From Paulinella micropora (taxonomy: Eukaryota > Cercozoa > Imbricatea > Euglyphida), in NCBI GenBank assembly GCA_009731375.1, contig BJOX01000298.1, positions 504,011 to 568,010 on the forward strand: a DNA stretch of 64,000 nt, read 5' to 3'. Positions 31,713 through 38,847 of the stretch are shown here, piece after piece; position 1 is the first letter of the stretch; each line of letters opens with the position of its first letter. Under the pieces are notes generated by a model that saw only the letters and a list, made by a program, of their open reading frames with translations, had not been told where the DNA came from and did not search any database. The translations under genes and the position numbers were made by a program.

Positions 31713-31815
31713 GATATTTATGAGCATCGCTTTCATCCAATGTTGAATTTTAAATAAAAATCAACATAACGCTCATTTTCGCAATCTCAAACATGTTTGA
31801 GATATTCATAAACAT
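31713..31815. terminator. Nested hairpin after the charged-protein gene
   Basis: Outer arms GATATTTATGA and TCATAAACATC. It includes a perfect 20-bp palindrome ATCTCAAAC-AT-GTTTGAGAT at 31784-31803. It starts three bases after the stop of the plus-strand gene. Confidence 0.55.
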
Positions 31816-31837
31816 CGTCTGCTGTTAAAGTATAAAC

Positions 31838-31890
31838 GATGTTTGAAAAACACACGGGAGCGTTAGCGGGAGTGTGGATTTTCAAATATC
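31838..31890. terminator. Hairpin at the 3' end of the DUF5754-like gene
   Basis: Arms GATGTTTGAAAA and TTTTCAAATATC, core GGGAGCGTTAGCGGGAGTG. It ends two bases before the stop codon complement of the minus-strand gene. It is nearly the reverse complement of 19148-19200. Confidence 0.55.
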
Positions 31891-31891
31891 A

Positions 31892-32149
31892 TTACCAAAG
31901 ATAGTGATAAGAATAATAATTCGCATACTCTGGATTATTATAAGTTAATTCACCTTTTGAATTTTTTATAGCCTTTGCTCTCATTCTGTATTTTTTTCTT
32001 CTTTCTTTATCTAAATGGTCTAAATGTGAATATAGCCCTATGCGGTCTTTATAATGCTGATATCTAGTATCTCCAAAATTAATAACCTTACCTTTAGGAT
32101 TAATTACTTTATATTTTTTATTTTTAACATCGGATTTTGAAAATCTCAT
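31892..32149 (-). CDS. DUF5754-like small protein
   Basis: 85 residues: YKVINPKGKVINFGDTRYQH, then HLDKERRKKYRMRA and a C-terminus ending YHYLW. This pattern (K-Y-V..P.GK.I.FGd..Y.hY.D, RR..Y..R) is that of a small family found in large DNA viruses and PLVs, usually listed as DUF5754. Its function is not known. It is divergent from the integrase with only 10 bp between the two starts. No copy was found in element 2. Confidence 0.55.
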   Translation of the reverse strand: MRFSKSDVKNKKYKVINPKGKVINFGDTRYQHYKDRIGLYSHLDHLDKERRKKYRMRAKAIKNSKGELTYNNPEYANYYSYHYLW

Positions 32150-32159
32150 TGTATATAAT

Positions 32160-33035
32160 ATGCCTGATTTAGACCATAAACATACAATTATTAATAATCA
32201 AAATCGTAATAGCCAACTTGAGGACACACCAACGGGAGAAGTAGTTAAAACAAAAGAAGAAGAAGCCCTTGAAATTCACCACCAGAAAAAGAATCCAAAA
32301 ATATGGAACACGATATGGGTTGATAAACCATTAGACCAAGTTTTCTTAGACTTAGCGGATATGAGTAAGATAAAGGACAAGAAAGGCAATAAGGGCTATG
32401 CTTGGATGCTTGTTTGGATTGATTGCCATTCCCGATTTTTAATAATCATTCCACTAAAAAATAAAACAGCAAAAGAAGTATATTATGCTTTGAAATCTAT
32501 ACCTTATAAACCAAAGTCAATTACAACTGACAGCGGAGGAGAATATAAAGGCGCTACTCGTGATTATTTTATTGAAAATGGAATTAAACACGATGTCGTT
32601 GAAGTTGGCGACCATAGAGCGCTTGCGGTTGTTGATAGAGTGATAATAAGTATTAGGAGATGGCTTGACCTTTTATTTGAAACTAATAGAAATTTTGACT
32701 GGGTAAGTTATATTCAAGACTTGGTTAATGCGTACAATCATAAAGTTCATAGAGGAATTCAAGCCAAACCTGTGGATGTCTTTGCTAGAAGAGATAAAAA
32801 TAAACAGACTATCACTCGTGATAACCTTATTAATGAATTCAATGTTGGCGATAATGTAAGAAAAGAAAATAAAAGGAATATTTTCTCCAAAGGCGGTAAG
32901 ACTTTCAGCAAAATTATTTATAAAGTCAAAGGACGTTCTGGCTTCAAAATCATACTAAATAACGATGAGTTGGTAAGCCCTCGTGATTTATTGAAAACTG
33001 AATTTAATAAACCAATTGACGAAGAAAAGATATGA
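32160..33035 (+). CDS. Retroviral-type (rve) integrase, C-terminus truncated
   Basis: Inserts the element and creates the 6-bp target duplication. Core motifs: first Asp in FLDLADMSK, second Asp in ITTDSGGEYKG. The third acidic position falls in GDHRALAVVDRV, where Asp stands in place of the usual Glu; element 2 also has DRF there. A chromodomain-like basic tail follows. The frame stops at 33035, but fragments of the tail (PENIR.S) continue in other frames to about 33162, so the last 40 residues are lost by frameshift. A highly charged N-terminus precedes the core. Confidence 0.85.
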   Translation: MPDLDHKHTIINNQNRNSQLEDTPTGEVVKTKEEEALEIHHQKKNPKIWNTIWVDKPLDQVFLDLADMSKIKDKKGNKGYAWMLVWIDCHSRFLIIIPLKNKTAKEVYYALKSIPYKPKSITTDSGGEYKGATRDYFIENGIKHDVVEVGDHRALAVVDRVIISIRRWLDLLFETNRNFDWVSYIQDLVNAYNHKVHRGIQAKPVDVFARRDKNKQTITRDNLINEFNVGDNVRKENKRNIFSKGGKTFSKIIYKVKGRSGFKIILNNDELVSPRDLLKTEFNKPIDEEKI

Positions 33036-33219
33036 AAGAGTAAACCAAAGAAGTTATTAAAGAGAAAAAGACAAAAGAATTATTAAAAGAGAAGACATTC
33101 AACCAGAGAATATTAGGACATCAAAGAGAGAAAAAAAGGCAAAGGTAATATTAGATTTATAAGTTGAATTAAAATAATTCAACTTAAGGCAAAAAAATAA
33201 AAAAAAAGGCATATATTTA
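33036..33219 (+). pseudogene. Decayed integrase C-terminal tail and spacer
   Basis: Frame fragments KEKKTKELLKEK and IQPENIRTSKREKKAK match the element 2 integrase tail (KEKKTGHLLKS, IKPENIRSSARIKKKK) but lie in different frames. A TAA at 33160-33162 corresponds to the ancestral stop. Confidence 0.55.
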
Positions 33220-33297
33220 GGCGACGACACATCCTTCGGACTTGAACCAGCAACCGAAAATCTCAATGACTACGCCGAACCCATTAGTCTCATCGCC
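33220..33297 (-). ncRNA. tRNA-like structured segment
   Basis: On the minus strand: 5' GGCGATGA pairs with TGTCGTCGCC at the 3' end (8 bp with one G-U). It is followed by a D-arm-like hairpin GACTA/TAGTC and a perfect B-box-like GGTTCAAGTCC. The anticodon arm does not pair well and there are about six extra bases after the T-loop, so it is not a standard tRNA. It may be a decayed tRNA or tRNA-like element. Low certainty. Confidence 0.3.
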
Positions 33298-33410
33298 TAA
33301 TAAGCCTACCAGTGATACAGGGAAAAAGGTATTTGAAGTATTAACGTAAGTCTATTTTTTAGAAAAAAGTATACTTATTCTAGAAAATTCTATTTCCGTG
33401 AATATGTCTT

Positions 33411-33487
33411 TGCGACACCAAAACACGGCGGTGTCGCAGTGTCGCAGAGGTTGCGACAGAATTTCGCTTTTTTGTCGCAGTGTCGCA
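33411..33487. repeat. Cluster of six TGTCGCA/TGCGACA motifs
   Basis: Within 77 bp the 7-mer TGTCGCA or its complement occurs six times, in both orientations, directly before the ATG at 33496. This density suggests an operator or origin-like iteron array. The rest of 33298-33410 holds nothing recognisable. Confidence 0.5.
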
Positions 33488-33495
33488 AAAAAAAA

Positions 33496-33777
33496 ATGGA
33501 CTTAATTCCGAGCAGAACCAAAACTAAATCAGATTGGTTTGAGGAATATGAAATTCGTAGAACAAGTAAGGATAGACTAAATAAGGATAAAATAATATGC
33601 GAAGAAAGAATTTCTAAAATAGACAAAGAAATCGCTCGTCTCGTTGAAAAGAAACAACCAGACATAATAAAACTAGAGGCGGTTAATGAGATGTTGCAAC
33701 GATTGAGTATTGAAAATAATGAAGTAGAGGCAGATAAACTTTTTAGAATGAGACAAAAGAAATTGGAAAACAAATAA
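33496..33777 (+). CDS. Hypothetical coiled-coil protein, 93 residues
   Basis: Start chosen at ATG 33496, after the TGTCGCA cluster. Sequence is charged and helical (RISKIDKEIARLVEKK, MLQRLSIENNEVEADKLF). Homologous to 35997-36275 in element 2 (TKQGKDKLNR..., IVKKRNQDHIKLEDVNK). In both elements it is followed at once by a second small gene, so the two form a conserved pair at the integrase end. Function unknown. Confidence 0.5.
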   Translation: MDLIPSRTKTKSDWFEEYEIRRTSKDRLNKDKIICEERISKIDKEIARLVEKKQPDIIKLEAVNEMLQRLSIENNEVEADKLFRMRQKKLENK

Positions 33778-34022
33778 CCAAAGAACGCGATAATTTCTAT
33801 AAGTGGAAAAATGACAATCGTGGCCAACTTTCCGCTATTGTCATGAATAAAATTCTTGTTGGTATTGAGAACGAGCATTTATCGTTTAATGCTTCGTTTA
33901 ACAAATATTCAAGCGATGGTATTAACGAGCACGTAAATGATAGTATTAACATTAAACGAGAACACAATAGAAACATGCACAGAGTCTATAGAACCGAGAG
34001 TGTTAGTAGCAACTCGGATTAA
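33747..34022 (+). pseudogene. Second small gene of the pair, start codon lost
   Basis: Open from after a TAG at 33744. It reads KQITKERDNFYKWKNDNRGQ and following, and ends at TAA 34020-34022. It matches the intact element 2 gene 36275-36496 (KISKELKLFKAWKKDNRNEY). There the ATG overlaps the upstream stop (TAATG); here the corresponding bases are TAACC, so no start remains at that place. Confidence 0.5.
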
Positions 34023-34159
34023 AAAAGACTTCGTGTCAGTTGATTTTGGAATTATCCAAAACAACAATAATGGTTTTCTTAAAAACCAAGGGGTTTAACA
34101 CCCCACCCTAATTCAAAGGAATTTCTATTACACATGCTTTTTGGTGTGTGTAATAGAAT

Positions 34160-34649
34160 ATGGGAGAGCCGAATGAAGTAGCAGACGAACTCGGCGAAAT
34201 CAACATCGCTGGGGATGGTACGTCCTAACTCTATTGTAATCTCTTTAATGATAATTAATATGATTGTATGTTTTTGGAAGTCATGGGGCGAGCTTGAACC
34301 TGAAGCCTCTGCGGAGTTTAAGAACCCAAAGATAGTTAGGGTTCCAAGGGAATTCGCTCAACTTGATAGGAAAAAAATAACTTCTTTTCATGCCGAGCGA
34401 AAATATTTCGTTCGAAACCCCGTGCAGAGAACTGATAATTATTCGTTCGCGTGGGTTGAGAGAGATGAAACCATGAAAAACCCCAGAAAGAAAAATTTNN
34501 NNNNNNNNCCCCAGAAAGAAAATTTCTTTCTTGCTTCTCTTGGTAAGGAGGAGGAGGAAATTCTCGTCTTTCCTTCGCTGTCAGCCTTGACGAAGAAGGT
34601 TGGCGGTGATGAAGGTTCTATCAATTGGGTTGTCCCACTTGAGTTGTAA
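34160..34649 (+). CDS. Putative spliced PLV gene near right TIR (VPRE protein)
   Basis: Exon 1 at 34160-34217 (MGEPNEVADELGEINIAGD). The frame then hits GTACGT, a perfect splice donor, followed by a stop. Using an acceptor at TGAAG (34305), exon 2 from 34306 continues in phase as SAEFKNPKIVRVPREF. The element 2 counterpart shows the same layout with a 51-bp intron and VPREL. A 10-N gap at 34499-34508, flanked by a duplicated CCCCAGAAAG stretch, interrupts exon 2. The acceptor choice is less certain than the donor. Function unknown; the protein is basic. Confidence 0.45.
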
Positions 34650-34764
34650 GAAAAGTCCATTTTCCAAAAAGGGGCTTATTTTATTAAATAAGGGTTTTTC
34701 GGTCATCTTTTATTTTTTCTCTCAGTGCTCTGTGGAGGGCTCTTTGGGGTGTTTNNNNNNNNNN

Positions 34765-34883
34765 GGGGTGTTTTATGCTCTTGTATTGATTGCTCAAACT
34801 AGCAATAGGAGAAGAGAAATGAAATTTATGAGGTCGTTTTAAGGCACGAAAAACGACCCTTGTAAATTTCATATTATACTACT
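34765..34883 (-). repeat. Right terminal inverted repeat of element 1
   Basis: Reverse complement of 14032-14150 with a few mismatches, ending ATACTACT. A 10-N gap at 34755-34764 is flanked on both sides by GGGGTGTTT, so the gap is probably an unmerged overlap and the repeat continues a little to the left. Confidence 0.9.
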
Positions 34884-34889
34884 CCTAAC
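34884..34889. repeat. Target-site duplication CCTAAC, right copy (element 1)
   Basis: Identical to 14026-14031. Confidence 0.85.
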
Positions 34890-35562
34890 CAGGACCGTAT
34901 ATCCCAGGACGAAACTGCGGTATCGTTTCGCATTGTCGGGCGAGGCGCTCACGCTTAACTCGCCTCCCTGCTAGAGTTGGCTTGATAACGGAGTTGGCGA
35001 AAACATTCACATATATCTGAATCGCCCTCCCCTCCCTCAATTTCCACGAGCCCGTCCATCGAAGACGACGACTCGCGGCGTGACAGGGTACGGTAAGGGG
35101 AGGAGGAGAGATGGCCTAGTATATTGTTGTACTGTTCCCATTCCTTTCTTATTTTATGCATGGCCAGACTTGCAGTCTAATTTATTCTTTTCCCTTGCAA
35201 AGGTGTTGACATATAATCGTATTTTACGCAATCACTCTAGATCGATACTGTGCGTAAATCATACCGAGATGCTGTGACTAAGTCATGCATTTTCCTCTTC
35301 TTTCTCTCTATCTTCACTGGACCACAAGCAGCTTTGTCTACCCCTTGCATCTCTAATTTCTTTTACGGGCAACGGTGGCAGTCGTTTCGCTGTCTCAGCT
35401 GTACTGCTACACCTACCACCACCTTTTTGTCGTTTACCGAGCCCGCCGCCATTTCCAATTTACTTGTCAGGAATACCTGACTGTGACCATTCAAACATTT
35501 TACCGCAAGGGAGTGAGCAGGGCCCCTGACGCATGTGATTCACGCGGCTCTGTCCCTTAATC
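34890..35562. other. Host DNA between the two elements
   Basis: About 0.67 kb of mixed composition. Short reading frames on both strands show no family resemblance, and no RNA gene or repeat was recognised. Confidence 0.5.
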
Positions 35563-35568
35563 TCCCAT
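35563..35568. repeat. Target-site duplication TCCCAT, left copy (element 2)
   Basis: Matches TCCCAG at 56123-56128 in five of six positions. Confidence 0.6.
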
Positions 35569-35665
35569 AGTAGTATAGGGTGCCACTTCGGCACACTTTT
35601 TCAATACATACCACCCGCCACACAGAGACACACACCGGCCGGCCCGCCTGGACAAAATGGCAACG
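35569..35665 (+). repeat. Left terminal inverted repeat of element 2
   Basis: Matches the reverse complement of 56026-56122 with two mismatches. Contains the hairpin GTGCC-ACTTC-GGCAC near the tip and the GC-rich CCGGCCGGCCCGCC. Confidence 0.9.
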
Positions 35666-35996
35666 ATAATCACTCATACATTTCAGTTTCGTAAAATAAT
35701 AGAAAAAATAGCAATAAGGAATTGAGAAAAAAGAAATCATAGACAGCAGTCATCAAAACAGAATTTTGGAAATAACCACTTCGGCCCACTACAAAAAAGG
35801 CAACAGGCAAATAATAAGGAAATGAGCCTGTGGCCAAAAACATTGAATAACATTGATGACTGGTATTTTTGGTGGAGAAAATCTGTAGGTCCACCTAAAC
35901 CTCAATCTCTGCGGCAAAAAATTATCTGCACCTTCAGTCTCACAAAACCAAAAAAGCGAAGAAGTGGACAAGTCAGCAACAACAAGGTAAGCCAAA
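35666..35996. other. Element 2 sequence between left TIR and first gene
   Basis: AT-rich. Reading frames on both strands are short and unrecognised. A plus-strand open stretch (35822-36019) overlaps the next gene in another frame and is probably a shadow. Confidence 0.4.
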
Positions 35997-36275
35997 ATGA
36001 GCGAGAGTCTGATAAGTAAAGAGAACAGAACCATTGATGATTATGTTTTCATGTTTGAAACAACTAAACAAGGTAAAGATAAATTAAATAGAATCAAAAT
36101 ATCTTCTGAGTAGAGAATAGCTACAGCGAACAAAGAATTAGAATTGATAGTCAAAAAAAGAAATCAAGATCATATAAAGTTAGAAGATGTAAATAAGGTG
36201 ATTAAGAAGATACTATATGAAAGCTTGGGTGTGGAAGAAGATAGGAGATTTAACTTGGAAAGAAAAAAAAACTAA
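35997..36275 (+). pseudogene. Homologue of the element 1 coiled-coil gene, one nonsense codon
   Basis: ATG at 35997, TAG at 36111-36113, then the frame continues (IVKKRNQDHIKLEDVNK) to TAA 36273-36275. Matches 33496-33777 over most of its length. Its stop overlaps the ATG of the next gene (TAATG), which suggests coupled translation or tight packing. Confidence 0.55.
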
Positions 36276-36496
36276 TGAAAATAAGTAAAGAACTAAAATT
36301 GTTTAAAGCTTGGAAAAAAGATAATAGAAATGAGTATCAAAGAGAAGTTATTGATAGAATAAGAAAGGGGATAGAAGATGAGGGATTAAGTTTCAATAAA
36401 TCTTATATAAAATATTCTAATTATGATTTAAATATTATGATGAATTCGAAAGGTGATGCTAATATGAATAAATGTGTAAGAGAAGAAGAGTCTTAG
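36275..36496 (+). CDS. Second small gene of the integrase-end pair, 73 residues
   Basis: Intact: KISKELKLFKAWKKDNRNEY, helical and charged. Homologous to the start-less frame at 33747-34022. It overlaps the upstream gene at TAATG. No known family. Confidence 0.5.
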   Translation: MKISKELKLFKAWKKDNRNEYQREVIDRIRKGIEDEGLSFNKSYIKYSNYDLNIMMNSKGDANMNKCVREEES

Positions 36497-36629
36497 TGTA
36501 AATAGTGGCTGACCCACTAAGCCCCTTTGCACATAGGGCGATATAAATAGTGTGTATATATTTTATCCAAAACAAAAATCAGGCGAAAGCCCACCATTAT
36601 TCAAAGAAATTTATCTTACGTGCTTGTAG

Positions 36630-37112
36630 ATGGCTGAGCAGCAACCTCCTGCTGCTGACCATGCAATTGAAGTAATCACTTCTATTTTTGTTTCTTTACT
36701 TACCAGCTGTATAAATATTTAGGAGCTGGCAGAAGGCGTTCAGGCGGTTAACGTGAATGTACCGCGCGAATTAAGAGGCAGGCGAGCTGGTCGGAAGAAG
36801 GGCACTAAAAAAGGAGGAAGAAAAGCTGGAGCTCCAAACGAACCAAGAATGCTCGCAAATGATTATTTCGCGATCATAAACAAAGAGGAAGGAACAGCTA
36901 TCGTTTTTGCTGAGGCAAAAGAAGGCAGAGTGTTTACCCCTGGATGGTGATACAAATCCGATCCCAAAACAGCCGAACTATATGTTGTAGCTTACACTGA
37001 TGATTCATACGCGCTTTTCAGAAAGTGTGATAATATTCAGCCTATTTCAAATAACCACGAAATGATTATCAAATCAGCATACAAAGCAGAGTTTAATGAT
37101 GGTGTTAAATAA
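36630..37112 (+). pseudogene. VPRE protein gene with a 51-bp intron and one TGA
   Basis: Exon 1 36630-36671 (MAEQQPPAADHAIE), intron 36672-36722 (GTAATC...TATTTAG), exon 2 36723-37112 starting ELAEGVQAVNVNVPREL. Without splicing the frame ends at the TAG of the acceptor; with splicing it stays open in phase 0. Exon 2 is basic (KKGTKKGGRKAG), then YFAIINKEEGTAIVFAEAKE. A TGA at 36948-36950 interrupts it, after which YKSDPKTAELYVVAYTDD continues to TAA 37110. The element 1 counterpart is at 34160-34649. Function unknown. Confidence 0.5.
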
Positions 37113-37245
37113 AGTAGAAAAGATGATGGATGAAAAACTTATTTAATGACTTAGCTTCCGGTTTCATTAATTGCATCTATCGATTGCAAAGCTACGCTTG
37201 CAAACGTATGTAGTCGATACAGCTATCGCTGTAGTCAATAATAAC
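37113..37245. terminator. Convergent 3'-end region with TTGCAA hairpin
   Basis: TTGCAAAGCTACGCTTGCAA (about 37188-37207) forms TTGCAA arms and is followed by a second inverted repeat around ACAGCTATCGCTGT. A near-reverse-complement of the first lies at 49817-49842, also between convergent genes of this element. Confidence 0.45.
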
Positions 37246-38228
37246 TTATAAATCCATTATTTCTTTTTTCTTTTTAATCCTGGCACTACTACGAATATTC
37301 TCCGGTTTTATATCTAGTGACTTTAATAAGTGACCGGTCTTTTTTTCTTTAGTGACTTCTTTGACTTTGTCTGCTAGTTGAGGTTTTATTTCTTCAAGTT
37401 GTTCATTCATTTTAGATTTTAATAATTGCTGAGGGCTGACTATTTCGTGATCTGAAAGAATCAACTTGAAGCCTTTTCGTCCTTTAACTGTATAAACTTT
37501 CTTTGAATACTGAACATCGCCTTTACTAAAAACAGTTCGTTCTAGTTCTTTTCTTACTGTTGAATTCTTAGGAAATGAATAAGACCGGCTCTATATATTT
37601 CTTAGTCATTCTTCTTTTTGCCCTCATAGACTTCCATAAGTGTGGCTTTTATTGTATTATGGTATGTGTTATTATAATTATCAACAATTTCTTAAATGTA
37701 ATGCACCCAAATAAAATCGTCATTAACTTCCCACATTAAATTCAAGTCGTTTCTTATTGTGCGAATAAATCTGTCACTTATTCCCATAGTTCGGTGGTCG
37801 CCAACTTCGTTCGTTATATGTTGAATTCAGTTGTCTTTAAAGTATTCGGCGACTTGTCCTTTATATTCACTGCCGTTGTCTGATGTAATCCTTTTAGGTT
37901 TAGGCATTTTCTTTAATCCTTCTAATACTTCGCTTGTTGTTTTGTTTTTGATTGGTTCAATCCAACCACGACGAGAATAAACATTAATCATAACTAAACC
38001 AAAATTGTAGTTTTTGTTTCCTTTCTTAGTAGCTATTTTAGACATATCCATCAAGTCAATAAACACTTGGCTTAATGGCTCTGGCTCAGGGGATAGTATA
38101 GTATTCCATTTTTTTGGGGTCTTAGATTGATGGTGTATTTCAGAAGCCTCTTCAATTTTCTGTTTTTCAAGTTCTTCTTCTTCATTTTGACTACTGTTCT
38201 GTGTGTGTTTATTATCAATCCTTTAAGT
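37246..38228 (-). pseudogene. Retroviral-type integrase, multiple stops
   Basis: Homologous to 32160-33035 throughout. The core open piece (37827-38066) has FIDLMDMSK and ITSDNGSEYKG. Then TGA replaces Gly in FKDN*IQH, GDHRTMGISDRFIRTIR follows, TAA replaces Gln in VHYI*EIV, and more breaks precede the open tail 37246-37464 (IKPENIRSSARIKKKK). The N-terminal charged region (QNEEEELEKQKIEEASEIHH) lacks an ATG. The third catalytic position is again Asp (DRF). Confidence 0.8.
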
Positions 38229-38252
38229 TTTGGTGAAGCGTGGATCTATATA

Positions 38253-38765
38253 TTAGAACTTTAAAAATATCTTAGATGTATCATTGTTTTCTTTTTTTGG
38301 TTTCTCGGGTTGTTGGTTATAAACATTAACTGATATGTTTGATTTCTTACATTTACCCTTTTTCGGCTGAGGCTCTTCCTCTTCTTCCTCCTCGCTATCG
38401 TCGCTATCCTCGCTTTCTTCCACTTTCTTTTTAACTACTTTCTTCGCCTTCTTCTGTTTGGTCTTCAATTTCATACCCGCAACCCGGCGCGCAATGATAT
38501 CAACGAAATCGTGTTCCACTTCCTCATCAGAACTGCTTTCCTCACTTTTATCACCATCCCTTCCATCAATCATATCCTTCGCCAACTGCTTCTTAGTAAT
38601 GTGTTCCATCTTTTCGTCGTCATTCATTTCTTTAACATTCTTAGCCTGTTCCTCAGCGAGTAATTCCTTAGCCCGCTCAATCTTCCTCTGCTTAGCCTGT
38701 TTCTTCTTAGCCTTCCAACCCTTTTCAAGATTCTTCATAGCAACCTCTCTATTACCTCTCTGCAT
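38253..38765 (-). CDS. Highly charged conserved protein, 170 residues
   Basis: Intact orthologue of 31192-31710: similar head (NLEKGWKAKKKQAKQRKIER), acidic/basic middle (ESEDSDDSEEEEEEEPQPKK) and tail (SVNVYNQ...SKIFLKF). Divergent from the fibre gene as in element 1. Codon choice is more GC-rich than in the element 1 copy. Confidence 0.6.
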   Translation of the reverse strand: MQRGNREVAMKNLEKGWKAKKKQAKQRKIERAKELLAEEQAKNVKEMNDDEKMEHITKKQLAKDMIDGRDGDKSEESSSDEEVEHDFVDIIARRVAGMKLKTKQKKAKKVVKKKVEESEDSDDSEEEEEEEPQPKKGKCKKSNISVNVYNQQPEKPKKENNDTSKIFLKF

Positions 38766-38847
38766 TTTATGACTTGTTTATATTATTATACAAAAATAAT
38801 ATTATTTAGTTTTTATTAATAAACAATTTCTTAATATACAACCTACG

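Larger units (their letters stand above)
14032..34883. mobile_element. Endogenous Polinton-like virus, element 1 (20.9 kb)
   Basis: Bounded by inverted repeats starting AGTAGTATAATATG and by the 6-bp duplication CCTAAC. It holds the classic Polinton/PLV set: B-family DNA polymerase, retroviral-type integrase, packaging ATPase, Ulp1-like protease, penton-like and double-jelly-roll-type capsid proteins, plus a phage-like fibre. Base composition is clearly AT-richer than the host exons. The polymerase end is at the left and the integrase end at the right. Four short N gaps (17612, 18497, 34499, 34755) interrupt it. MCP, protease and fibre are intact; polymerase, ATPase, penton and integrase tail are damaged, so autonomous activity is unlikely. 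Confidence 0.93.
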
